This document shows positions 34,745 through 43,368 of a stretch of 64,000 nt of DNA, piece after piece. The position numbers and the translations under genes are program-made. Origin of the DNA: Bacillus sp. FJAT-18017 (GTDB lineage: Bacteria; Bacillota; Bacilli; Bacillales; Cytobacillaceae); contig NZ_CP012602.1 of the NCBI RefSeq assembly GCF_001278805.1, forward strand, positions 289,001-353,000, read 5' to 3'. The notes beneath the pieces are model-generated. The model was given only the letters and a program-made list of their open reading frames with translations. It ran no database searches and had not been told where the DNA came from. Numbering within the stretch: position 1 is the stretch's first letter; each line of letters starts with the position of its first letter.

Positions 34745-35412
34745 TAATCCATTTTATAGGTCCAGAATCGCTCATTATTGACCCAGACCATCATTGCAGG
34801 GTCCTGATTCTTTAATTTTTCTTCCATATCCTGAATAGTCCATGAGGTTTGAGATTTATGTGCCTTTATCGCTGCTAATTTAATATCGGCGACTGGAGTG
34901 ATATCGTATACGATATCCGCTTCGCCCAGCTCATCAATGCAATTATTTGAGAATGCGACACAATGCAGCTTTGGTCTCTTTTCCTTTGGAATTGCCTGGA
35001 CAGCACGGACTACAGCCCTTCCGGTTGCATCATGGTCAGGGTGGACGGAGTATCCTGGATAAAATGAAATAATTAGTGAGGGATTGGTTTCATCGATGAT
35101 AGAACCAATGTTAGCTGCAAGCTTTTCCTCATCCTCAAATTCAACCGTTTTATCCCTATATCCGAGCATGCGAAGATCCTGTATACCAAGAACTCTCGCT
35201 GCCTCCTGAAGCTCTTGCCGGCGTATTCCGGGTAAGGATTCCCTTGTTGCAAAAGGGGGATTTCCCATGTTCCGTCCCATTTCGCCGAGAGTGAGGCAGG
35301 CATAAGTCACAGGGGTCCCCATTTTTACATGGGAAGCGATAGTCCCTGATACCCCAAATGCCTCATCGTCCGGGTGAGGAAAGACTACAAGCACATGTCT
35401 TTCTTTATCCAT
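34744..35412 (-). CDS. bshB2: Bacillithiol biosynthesis deacetylase BshB2
   Basis: BshB2 is a zinc-dependent LmbE-family hydrolase that deacetylates GlcNAc-malate in the second step of bacillithiol synthesis. The 222-residue protein shows the metal motif HPDDE (13-17) and the later HPDHDATGR with the third zinc ligand. NPPFATRESLPGIRRQEL matches the BshB2/YojG subgroup. In B. subtilis yojF and yojG (bshB2) are adjacent; here yojF lies upstream on the same strand, but 321 nt containing a tandem repeat array separate them. Confidence 0.92.
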   Translation of the reverse strand: MDKERHVLVVFPHPDDEAFGVSGTIASHVKMGTPVTYACLTLGEMGRNMGNPPFATRESLPGIRRQELQEAARVLGIQDLRMLGYRDKTVEFEDEEKLAANIGSIIDETNPSLIISFYPGYSVHPDHDATGRAVVRAVQAIPKEKRPKLHCVAFSNNCIDELGEADIVYDITPVADIKLAAIKAHKSQTSWTIQDMEEKLKNQDPAMMVWVNNERFWTYKMD

Positions 35413-35490
35413 ACTATACTCTCCTCCATAAGCAGGCTGGTCTGCGATACCAGCTTGCTCAGTTTTTTATTGCCACTGATTGAAAAGTTT

Positions 35491-35715
35491 TATTGGCGAT
35501 GTTTTAGTGTTTTTCGACAGTCAAAATGTGCCCAACAAGGTTTATTGGCAATGTTTCAGCGCTTTTCGACAGTCAAAATGTGCCCAAAAAGCCGTATTGG
35601 CGATGTTTCAGCGCTTTTCGACAGTCAAAATATGCTCAATAAGCCGTATTGGCGATGTTTCAGTGTTTTACAACAGTTGAAATGTGCCCAATAACATATA
35701 TTAGCAAGGTTTCAG
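35491..35715 (-). repeat. 52-bp tandem repeat array between yojF and bshB2
   Basis: Four full units start with TATTGG at 35491, 35543, 35595 and 35647, each exactly 52 bp. A partial fifth runs from 35699 to about 35715. A unit reads TATTGGCGATGTTTCAGCGC, then TTTTCGACAGTCAAAATGTG, then CCCAATAAGCCG. Units 2 and 3 are nearly identical; units 1 and 4 differ at several positions. The period is not a multiple of three and no frame is supported by a ribosome binding site. There are no spacers, so it is not a CRISPR array. Confidence 0.9.
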
Positions 35716-35733
35716 GAGCTTGTGTTCCTGTTC

Positions 35734-36081
35734 TTACTCAAACGGTGTGGGGCTAATCTCTAGGGTAACGGCAAGCTTTCCGCTAAAGTCGTGGCCTGCC
35801 AATAGCAGTCTCCCCTTTTCATCCACTTCGTAATGTGTGATTCCTTCTGCATATATCCAGCCAAGCGGGATTTTTAAGCCTACCCTATAGGGGCCATTTC
35901 CAGTAATCTTCCCATATTCATATTGGACTTTGGCATTGCGGATATAGGCGCCTGAGGAAAAGAACGACTGATCATTATGTGTTGCATAGGCACCATTAGT
36001 CGTTTCAAGATGGATATACACTTCCTTGCTGCAATAATTGTTGATTGCAGCCTGAACTTTATCTAATAAGACCGGTCCCAA
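35734..36081 (-). CDS. yojF: YojF family protein (DUF1806)
   Basis: A 115-residue cytoplasmic protein of the YojF/DUF1806 family, whose gene accompanies bshB2 in Bacillus. Recognisable parts are ETTNGAYATHNDQSFFSSGA, YIRNAKVQYEYGKITGNGPY and RVGLKIPLGWIYAEGITHYE. The role is unknown, perhaps linked to bacillithiol. The TTG start has AAGGGGGA about 8 nt upstream. Confidence 0.88.
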   Translation of the reverse strand: MGPVLLDKVQAAINNYCSKEVYIHLETTNGAYATHNDQSFFSSGAYIRNAKVQYEYGKITGNGPYRVGLKIPLGWIYAEGITHYEVDEKGRLLLAGHDFSGKLAVTLEISPTPFE

Positions 36082-36202
36082 AAGGATTCCCCCTTCCGGC
36101 AGCTATCTGCCCTTTTTGATTCTACAGTTTTAATATTGTTTATCATACTAAAGTTGGCCTTGAAAAGCGAAACGCATGCACTTCTTTTTCAGGTAAACGA
36201 TT

Positions 36203-36229
36203 AAAAAAAGCCTGGAAATTTTTCCAGGC
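36203..36229 (-). terminator. Rho-independent terminator of pdxK
   Basis: GCCTGGAAA (36210-36218) and TTTCCAGGC (36221-36229) form a perfect 9-bp stem. On the reverse strand TTTTTTT follows. Confidence 0.85.
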
Positions 36230-36247
36230 CTTTTGTTGCTAGTTGTT

Positions 36248-37054
36248 TTACAATGAGTTTCTATAGGCGCCGTGCCAGACAGGTCCAACATACTGGTTAA
36301 GCTGGAATCCTTCATGGATAGCTTCGGTAATGAATAACTTTGCTGTATCGATGGCTGATTGAACGTCCATCCCTTTAGCAAGTCCGGCTGTAATAGCTGA
36401 AGAAAATGTACATCCTGCACCATGGGTATAGGTTGTACCAATTTTCGATGTTTTGTATAAATGATAGTTCTTTCCATCGTATAGGAGGTCAATCGCTTCG
36501 CCTTCGTAATCGAATTTGCTCCCGCCCTTAATGACTACATATTTTGCACCCTGTTCATGGATAATCGCTGCGGCTTCCTTTAATTGATCCATTGAACGGA
36601 TTGGTCCGGTCTTGGCAAGCTGCCCAGCCTCAAACAGGTTAGGAGTGACAACAGTCGCAATCGGGAGAAGCAGCTCGCGCATAGCATCTGTTGTTTCAGG
36701 ATTAAGGACTTCATCCTCGCCTTTACAGACCATAACCGGATCAATTACAACTTTATCGAGCTTGTTTTCTTTAATTACTTTTTCAGCTAGTTCAATAATT
36801 TCAACAGTGCCAAGCATCCCTGTTTTCATGGCATCAATCCCAACAGAAAGGATTGTATCCAATTGTTTTTTCAAGGTATCGATTGGCAGAGGGTGTACCT
36901 CATGATTCCACCCATCAGGCTTCATGGTGACAACTGTTGTCAAAGCAGTCATGCCATAAACGCCAAGCTCCTGAAATGTTTTTAAGTCGGCTTGAATTCC
37001 AGCGCCTCCGCTTGTATCAGAACCGGCAAGAGTGATTACTTTTTTAATCGACAT
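36248..37054 (-). CDS. pdxK: Pyridoxine/pyridoxal/pyridoxamine kinase PdxK (ThiD-like)
   Basis: A 268-residue ribokinase-fold enzyme that phosphorylates B6 vitamers for pyridoxal phosphate salvage. Bacillus PdxK belongs to the ThiD-like group, and the family marks are LAGSDTSGGAGIQADLKTFQ, VIDPVMVCKGEDEVL, VTPNLFEAGQL and THGAGCTFSSAITAGLAKG with the catalytic Cys region. ATG 37054 is chosen because AAAGGAGG lies 8 nt upstream; the frame extends further to 37117 without a ribosome binding site. PdxK rather than HMP kinase ThiD is inferred from length and resemblance. Confidence 0.85.
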   Translation of the reverse strand: MSIKKVITLAGSDTSGGAGIQADLKTFQELGVYGMTALTTVVTMKPDGWNHEVHPLPIDTLKKQLDTILSVGIDAMKTGMLGTVEIIELAEKVIKENKLDKVVIDPVMVCKGEDEVLNPETTDAMRELLLPIATVVTPNLFEAGQLAKTGPIRSMDQLKEAAAIIHEQGAKYVVIKGGSKFDYEGEAIDLLYDGKNYHLYKTSKIGTTYTHGAGCTFSSAITAGLAKGMDVQSAIDTAKLFITEAIHEGFQLNQYVGPVWHGAYRNSL

Positions 37055-37361
37055 AAATACTGCCTCCTTTAACAGGTCATCCAGGGTGATTACTACTAGC
37101 AATCCCCGGGTCTTCACCTACGTATCTTTCTCATTTTACTCAGTTAAAACCCCCTTTGTAAAGAGAATGAGACTTGATGTCAACACACAGTTTATGACAG
37201 CTGTTCACTTAACATATAAAAATGAAAGTTTTATTGGTAGGCATTTCTGATTTGTTACGATATTGTGTCTAACACATGTAGACGTGATAAAAATTACTGC
37301 GGAAAATGTTCATCCCGATTACTCTATGTATACGGGGGGAAGGTTTGCAGAGCAGCAATTG

Positions 37362-37376
37362 TTGTAAGCGCTAGCA
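37362..37376 (+). promoter_or_regulatory. CcpA cre site upstream of the formate dehydrogenase genes
   Basis: TTGTAAGCGCTAGCA matches the cre consensus WTGNAANCGNWNNCW at every defined position. It lies about 300 nt before fdhD in a 550-nt gap (37118-37665) with no other recognised gene. No confident promoter was found next to it. Confidence 0.5.
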
Positions 37377-37665
37377 TTTGAAGGTTGGATATTTAATTCT
37401 ATCTTCACGTTATTAATCTTTAGCAGTCACAAAATGTACAAAACTTAGACACAAAAGCGCAACCAATCTGTCAAATTAAAACCACTTTTTCGGCTCTTTT
37501 TATTATAAGTTTTAATAGTCGATCTTGTACCAGCCTTGATTTGCAAGGGTTTTCAAAATAGACTCCCAATTTCCGGGAGGGTGATAAATATCACTGCTGT
37601 ATTCGGCCGAGGTTTCTACAATGAAGATAGGTAAAATGGTGCCGGACGGAAAAGGAGGAAGGACA

Positions 37666-38430
37666 ATGAACAGAAAAAGCTGTCCTGAGGAATATCCGAT
37701 CAATCTTACAGTCAACGGTTATGAAATTGCCGTTTTTCAGCTTACGAAATCTGATTTAGAAGACTGGGTGTATGGCTATCTCTTCTCGGAAGGGATGATT
37801 GACATAGCGGATGATGTTGAGAAAGTGGAGTTTCACGAAGGTATGGCAACGCTCGAAGTTACATTGAATAATTCTTTTGATGGAGACAAGATGTTTTCAA
37901 AAAAGAAGCATTACACTGCTGGGTGCGGCCGTGGAGTAACCTTCTTCTCAATGACAGATGTAAAGGAATTTGGAAGAAATAATTCAACTAAGAACTACCC
38001 TTTAAGTTATTTATTGAAGAAACGTGCTGAATTTGCGCAAGCTTCGGAGCTCTACCTGGAAACAGGAGGCATGCATGGAGCATGCATCGTTGATGAAGCT
38101 GGCAATATGGAGATCCGGGAAGATATCGGGAGACACAATGCTGTCGACAAAATCATTGGCCATGCAATTCGCAATCGGCTTAATCCGGAAGATTTGATTC
38201 TCCTTACTACAGGGCGCGTGTCATATGAAATGCTATCCAAGGCAGCAAAGTTTGGCTTCGCCGTCATCGGCTCTAGGACAGCTGCAACAAAGCAGGCCAT
38301 CCAGTTAGCCAAATATCTAAATATAGAAGTAGTAGGCTATTTAAGGGGGAAAATGGCTGTAATTTATACTACTGCAGGCAGGGTCCACAGTGACCTTCGA
38401 GAATCCGTTGTTGCTGCAGAATCGAATTGA
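37666..38430 (+). CDS. fdhD: Formate dehydrogenase accessory sulfurtransferase FdhD
   Basis: FdhD passes sulfur from a cysteine desulfurase to the molybdenum cofactor before it enters formate dehydrogenase. The 254-residue protein has LYLETGGMHGACIVDEAGNM, REDIGRHNAVDKIIGHAI and TTGRVSYEMLSKAAKFGFAV, all typical. The CxxC of E. coli FdhD (Cys121/Cys124) is reduced here to a single Cys87 in AGCGRG. ATG 37666 is used because GGAGGAAGG lies 4-6 nt upstream; the frame continues upstream without a suitable start. It lies 95 nt before fdhA on the same strand. Confidence 0.92.
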   Translation: MNRKSCPEEYPINLTVNGYEIAVFQLTKSDLEDWVYGYLFSEGMIDIADDVEKVEFHEGMATLEVTLNNSFDGDKMFSKKKHYTAGCGRGVTFFSMTDVKEFGRNNSTKNYPLSYLLKKRAEFAQASELYLETGGMHGACIVDEAGNMEIREDIGRHNAVDKIIGHAIRNRLNPEDLILLTTGRVSYEMLSKAAKFGFAVIGSRTAATKQAIQLAKYLNIEVVGYLRGKMAVIYTTAGRVHSDLRESVVAAESN

Positions 38431-38525
38431 AAGGGGGAATCGCGCAGGGGAAATCTTTGTCGGTGATACTGATTTTTCGGGGAATTAAGGGATGCTTTAG
38501 TTAATTAAGGGAAGGAGACAGAGAG

Positions 38526-41510
38526 ATGGTTGAAATCAACCTGAATCGCCGGCAGTTCTTGAAATTGTCAGGCGCTACAGCAGCTACATTGGCCATCGTT
38601 GAGCTTGGGTTTGACGAAAAGAAAGCCCATGCACAATCGAAAGAGCTGAAGACAGCCAATGCAAAAGTAACACCAACCATTTGCTGCTATTGCGGCGTAG
38701 GGTGCGGAATCCTTGTCCACACAAAGGACAACACTGTTGTATACACAGAAGGGGATCCAGACAACCCAATCAACGAAGGAAAACTTTGTTCAAAGGGAAC
38801 AACCCTGAGACAGCTTTATACCTCAGAAAAGCGTGTGTTGAAGCCGCGCTACCGCGCACCGGGCAGCGATACATGGGAAGAAAAAGATTGGGAATGGATG
38901 TATGAAACAATCACAAAGCGTGTGAAAGAAACCCGCGATGCTTCTTTTGTTGAAAAAGAAGATGGTATGACAGTTAATAAAACAGAGAGAATTGCAAGCG
39001 TAGGCGGTGCCGCGCTCGACAACGAAGAAGTTTATCTTCTGTCCAAATTGATGAGAGGGCTTGGCGTCGTATATCTCGAACACCAGGCACGAATATGACA
39101 TAGTTCTACGGTTGCCGGTCTGGCACCTACATTTGGTCGTGGAGCAATGACTAACCATTGGAATGATCTGCAATATACTGATTGTGCGTTAATTATGGGG
39201 GCAAACCCTGCGGAGAACCATCCGATTTCGTTCAGGTGGCTGACAAAGGCAAGGGAAAATGGAGGAAAAATTGTCTCTGTCGACCCACGCTTTACAAGGT
39301 CTTCAGCATTGGCTGACGTCTATGCGCCGCTTCGCTCTGGAACCGACATCGCATTCCTGGCTGGGATGGTCAATTATGCAATGGAAAAAAACCTAATCCA
39401 CAAAGAGTATGTTGCTAACTATACAAACGCTTCTTTCATTGTGAAAGATAGCTATGATTTTAACGATGGCCTATTCTCTGGCTATGATGAAACTAAAAGG
39501 TCCTATGATAAAACCCTTTGGGCTTTTGAAAAAGACAAAGATGACAACTTCGTCAAGGATTTGACACTTGAACATCCGCGTTCTGTCTATCAGTTGATGA
39601 AGAAACATTATTCCCGCTATACAGTCGACAAAATTGTTGAAGCCACAGGAACTCCTAAAGAAGATTTCCTAAAAGTCTGCGAAGCATTTTGTTCAACAGG
39701 GAAAGTTGGAAAATCTGGCGTCATCATGTACGCAATGGGCATCACCCAGCATACAGTTGGTTCCCAAAACGTGCGTGCAATGGCAATCTTGCAGCTTCTA
39801 TTGGGTAACGTTGGTATTCCGGGAAGCGGCTTGGCTGCAATGCGCGGAGAATCAAACGTTCAGGGATCAACCGACTTTGGCCTCCTTTACGGGGATCTCC
39901 CAGGCTATGTTGGGACGCCAAAATCTTCTGTGCCTGAACACGCAACACTGGCGGGATACAACGAAAAAGAAACACCTAAAGCTGGCTACTGGAGCAATAA
40001 GCCTAAGTTCCTTGTCAGTATGCTGAAAGCCTGGTATGGCCCGAATGCAACGAAAAAGAACGAATTCTGCTATCAGTATCTGCCAAAAGGCAATAAAAAC
40101 TATTCGCATATCAACCTGTTTAAAGCAATGTACGACAAACAGCTTGATGGAGCATTCCTGTTTGGAACCAACCCGGTTGTCGGCGGCCCGAATGCCGGAG
40201 AAGAGAAGAAAGCACTAGGCAACCTGAAATGGCTTGTCGCAGTTGACCTGTGGGAAACTGAATCCTCCGCGTTCTGGCAAAAGGAAACAGGAGCAAATCC
40301 TTACGATATCGCAACGGAAGTATTCCTGCTGCCTGCCTGTGCTTCATTTGAAAAAGAAGGATCTGTTTCGAACAGCTCCCGCTGGATGCAGTACCGCTGG
40401 AAAGCAATCGAGCCAAAAGGTGAATCGAAAGCAGACCTTGAAATCATTCATGAGTTCGCAACACGAATCAAGGCTCTTTACAAAAATGAAAACACACCAG
40501 CTGCAAAGCCAATCAATGCGCTTTATTGGAATTTTGGCGAAGGCCATCACCCTGATATTGACTTGGTATGCCGGGAAATCAATGGCTATGATGTGAAAAC
40601 CGGAAAACAGATTGCCGGATTTGGCGACCTGCTTGATGATGGTTCCACTTGCAGCGGAAACTGGATTTACAGTGGATTTTATCCGGAAGAAGGCAACCGT
40701 GCCAAAAACCGTGATAACAAAACTGGAGGCAAACACTTCCTGAACTGGTCATACGCTTGGCCAATGAACCGCCGTATCCTGTACAACCGCGCATCTGCCG
40801 ATTTGAACGGCAAGCCATGGAGTGAAGAAAAGGCAGTTATCCATTGGGATGCAGCCCAGAAGAAGTGGGTCGGGGACGATGTGCCAGACTTCAAGGCAGT
40901 TGTATCCCCATCAGAACCAGGCGGAAAAAATCCGTTCATTATGGTGGCAAATGGCCAGGTTGCGTCAATTTTTGCTTCAGCCATGAATGAAGGGCCGTTC
41001 CCAGAGCATTATGAGCCATTTGAAAGCCCAATCAAGAACCCATTCTCAAGCCAGGATTTGAACCCAGCAGTCCAGATTTTTGACGGCGACTTTAACAAAA
41101 AAGGTGACAAAGAGAAGTTTCCAATTGTCGCTACAACATACCGTGTCAGCGAACACTGGCAATCCGGTTCAATGACTAGGAACCAGGAATGGCTCTCTGA
41201 AATTGCTGCCCATATGTTTGTTGAAATCAGTGAGGAACTGGCAAAGGAAAAAGGCATCAAGGGCAAGGATAGAGTCATTGTAACGTCAGCGCGCGGTGAA
41301 ATTGAAGCGTATGCGATGATTACGAAGCGCTTTAAACCATACACAATCCAAGGCAAAAAGGTCCACCAGATCGGCATGCCATGGAACTTTGGTTACAAAG
41401 GATACGCAACCGGGGATTCAGCTAACCGTTTAACGCCGCATATCGGTGATGCAAACACAACGATTCCTGAGTATAAAGCATTCCTTTGCGACGTAAGGAG
41501 GAAGGGCTAA
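38526..41510 (+). CDS. fdhA: Selenocysteine-containing formate dehydrogenase catalytic subunit FdhA (FdnG-like), UGA at 39096 read as Sec191
   Basis: The gene encodes 994 residues when the in-frame TGA 39096-39098 is read as selenocysteine. The N-terminus is a Tat signal (NRRQFLKLSGATAATLAIV), followed by the [4Fe-4S] motif Cys53, Cys56, Cys60, Cys88. The context EHQARI-Sec-HSSTVAGLAPTFGRG aligns with E. coli FdnG NQARV-Sec-HGPTVASLAPTFGRG. The rest (TNHWNDLQYTDCALIMGANP, VDPRFTRSSALADVYAPLRS) covers the bis-MGD domains to the end without further stops. It oxidises formate at the outer face of the membrane together with FdhB and FdhC. GGAAGGAGA precedes the ATG. An ordinary pipeline would split it at 39098. 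Confidence 0.93.
39096..39127 (+). promoter_or_regulatory. Selenocysteine UGA codon and bacterial SECIS hairpin
   Basis: Eleven nucleotides after the TGA, GGT-T-GCC-GGTCT-GGC-ACC (39110-39127) forms two 3-bp helices with a bulged T and the GGTCT apical loop. The E. coli fdhF and fdnG elements have the same bulged U, the same loop and the same 11-nt distance. This shape is what SelB recognises. Confidence 0.88.
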
Positions 41511-42340
41511 TGCCGGAATATGTAAAATATGTTGACGTCACCAAATGCGATGGCTGTAGGGCTTGCATGGTCGCCTGCAAAAACTGGAATGACCTTCCTA
41601 CAGAGGATGTAACGTACCAAGGCAGCGTCCAGTCCCATCCTAAAGTAACGGCCGATACATGGAATGTGCTGGAGTATATCGAGCATGAAAATTCAAAAGG
41701 ACATCTTGACTATCTGTTCCGCCATTCTGCATGTTTCCATTGTACAGATGCCGCATGTGAGAAGGTTTGTCCTGAAGATGCCATCTCCTATACAGAATTT
41801 GGAACAGTTGTTATCGATCATGAAAAGTGCGTAGGCTGCGGATATTGCGTCCAAAACTGCCCATTCGACGTGATTTCCCTAAAGAATTATATTGATAAAA
41901 ACGGTGATGAGTACCGTAAGGCCAACAAATGTACAATGTGTACTGACCGTATCGAAGAAGGCATGCAGCCAGCATGTGTCACTGTCTGCCATACGGGCTC
42001 GATGGAGTTTGGCGACAAAAATGAAATGATCAAAAAGGCAGAAAAGCGCGTGACTGAAATCAAGGAACGCTATCCGAATGCAATGGTTTACAACCCACAG
42101 GGAGTTGGCGGTACTCATACAGTGTATGTACTTGCCGAGAAGCCGTCTGTATACGGATTGCCTGAAAATCCGAAGGTACCAACCTCCGCAGTACTTTGGA
42201 AAGACTATGCCCAGCCACTCGGCAAAATGGCGCTTGGTGCAACTACCATGGCCCTTGTTGGTGCATTTGTAACAAATAAGATTTTCAGTAAAAAAACTGA
42301 AGAAGCTGAGCATAAGAATGGTGGTGAAGGCCATGAGTAA
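41510..42340 (+). CDS. fdhB: Formate dehydrogenase iron-sulfur subunit (FdnH/HybA-like)
   Basis: The 276-residue electron-transfer subunit binds four [4Fe-4S] clusters. Cys clusters are CDGCRACMVACKNW near the N-terminus, CFHCTDAACEKVCP, CVGCGYCVQNCPFD and CTMCTDRIEEGMQPACVTVC. A single C-terminal membrane segment (GKMALGATTMALVGAFVTNK) anchors it, as in FdnH. It carries electrons from FdhA to the cytochrome b subunit. The ATG overlaps the fdhA stop by one base with AAGGAGG 8-10 nt upstream. The next gene overlaps its end by 8 nt. Confidence 0.94.
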   Translation: MPEYVKYVDVTKCDGCRACMVACKNWNDLPTEDVTYQGSVQSHPKVTADTWNVLEYIEHENSKGHLDYLFRHSACFHCTDAACEKVCPEDAISYTEFGTVVIDHEKCVGCGYCVQNCPFDVISLKNYIDKNGDEYRKANKCTMCTDRIEEGMQPACVTVCHTGSMEFGDKNEMIKKAEKRVTEIKERYPNAMVYNPQGVGGTHTVYVLAEKPSVYGLPENPKVPTSAVLWKDYAQPLGKMALGATTMALVGAFVTNKIFSKKTEEAEHKNGGEGHE

Positions 42341-43043
42341 ACCGCAATTGAGGGATGTTAAAGTTCGCCGTTTCCCATTGGCATTTGTCTGGGCCCATGC
42401 GATCAATGGTATAGCCTTCTTTGCTCTATACATTACGGCTCTGCCTATGTATACCGAATTCTTTGACTGGCTCTATCCAGTTTTCGGAGGTCCTGAGGGC
42501 GCACGTTTGCTGCACAGAATTTTCGCTGTGGCTTTCATAGCGCCGACCTTTATCCTATTAATCTTCAGCCCGAAGTGGTTTATGCTCTGGATGAAGGAAT
42601 TAATAACCTGGAAAAAGCGTGACATAGCGTTTTTTGGAAACTTCGTCAAAGAATTGTTTGGCTTAAAGTTTGATCATGTCAAACAAACATTCTTTAACGC
42701 AGGTGAAAAAATTAACTCGATTCTCCAGATCTTCTGTGCAATCCTGGTCATCGGTTCCGGCTTCACAATGTGGTTTCCAGAGTACTTCCCTAAAGCACTT
42801 ATTCAATGGGGATACTTCCTTCATAATGTCGGCTTTGCGATTGGAATAGCGGTTATTGTCGGACACATTTATCTCAGTGTTATCCACAAGCACTCACGCC
42901 CAGGCTGGACTGGCGTAGTAACCGGAAAGGTTCCTGCATGGTGGGCTAAAGGCCACTACAGTGACTGGTATGATGAAGAAGTGGAAAAGGGCAACTTCCC
43001 CGACCTTGATAAGCTGGACAAGAAAAAACACAAAGGTGCATAA
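42333..43043 (+). CDS. fdhC: Formate dehydrogenase cytochrome b556 subunit (FdnI-like)
   Basis: The 236-residue integral membrane subunit passes electrons from FdhB to menaquinone. Four hydrophobic segments are visible. Candidate heme ligands are His in FVWAHAINGIAFFALYI, LLHRIFAVAF, GYFLHNVGFAIGI and VIVGHIYLSVIH, matching the FdnI plan. The ATG at 42333 sits within ATGAGTAA at the end of fdhB. The C-terminal tail is highly charged. The gene is followed by a hairpin lacking a T run and a dispersed repeat. Confidence 0.92.
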   Translation: MSKPQLRDVKVRRFPLAFVWAHAINGIAFFALYITALPMYTEFFDWLYPVFGGPEGARLLHRIFAVAFIAPTFILLIFSPKWFMLWMKELITWKKRDIAFFGNFVKELFGLKFDHVKQTFFNAGEKINSILQIFCAILVIGSGFTMWFPEYFPKALIQWGYFLHNVGFAIGIAVIVGHIYLSVIHKHSRPGWTGVVTGKVPAWWAKGHYSDWYDEEVEKGNFPDLDKLDKKKHKGA

Positions 43044-43087
43044 TAAGAGTAAATACATGTATGCGCTTTTAATAGAAACAAAAAAGG

Positions 43088-43117
43088 GGAATGGCTGTCT
43101 GTAAAGGCAGCCATTCC
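43088..43117. terminator. Perfect hairpin after fdhC
   Basis: GGAATGGCTG (43088-43097) pairs with CAGCCATTCC (43108-43117). The T run lies on the reverse-strand side (CCCTTTTTT), so on the + strand it may work as a factor-assisted or processing hairpin rather than a classic terminator. Confidence 0.5.
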
Positions 43118-43122
43118 TACTA

Positions 43123-43302
43123 AGAAAAGCGTAAGCGCCTGGATCAGCCCCGACCAGCAAAAGATAAGGACCCGCAGGATGGGCCTGCCCTCCGGAGGGG
43201 CACGGCTTAAGACCTCGAGGGGCTAGGCGCTCCTCGCAAAAGAAAAGCACTTTTGCTTCGTGCGATGCTTATGCTGCCGAAGCATTACTTGTGAAGCTGG
43301 AC
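43123..43302 (+). repeat. Dispersed intergenic repeat copy between fdhC and fdhE
   Basis: It starts AGAAAAGCGTAAGCGCCTGG and ends GGGGCTAGGCGCTCCTCG, CTTCGTGCGATGCTTATGCT, GCCGAAGCATTACTTGTG. The same last 80 nt occur inverted at 50079-50170. ATGCTT/AAGCAT and GCAC/GTGC form small hairpins in it. It probably moved or was acquired as a unit. Confidence 0.75.
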
Positions 43303-43368
43303 AATTCTATAACCCTAAAGAAGGCCTTGGCCCGATGCAGGACAATACATGAAAAGAGGTGCACAGGG

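Noticed and set aside
35374..35694. 106-codon open frame on the + strand across the 52-bp array
   Set aside because: It arises from the repeats, begins inside bshB2 on the opposite strand and has no ribosome binding site.
35491..35715. CRISPR array
   Set aside because: Units are joined head to tail without unique spacers and there are no cas genes; it is a simple tandem repeat.
37512..37715. Leftward frame ending GNWESILKTLANQGWYKIDY
   Set aside because: The last 35 residues look protein-like and lie outside fdhD, but no start codon with a ribosome binding site exists; the only ATG lies in the antisense of fdhD. It may be a gene remnant, but I cannot support it as a gene.
39096..39098. Stop codon in fdhA as evidence of a pseudogene or split gene
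   Set aside because: The reading frame is unchanged on both sides, the position equals the known Sec site of FdnG, and a SECIS-type hairpin follows at the right distance. Selenocysteine explains all of this.
43291..43368. Upstream extension of FdhE to GTG 43291
   Set aside because: The extension lies inside a dispersed repeat and has no ribosome binding site; TTG 43369 has one at 7 nt and gives a normal FdhE.
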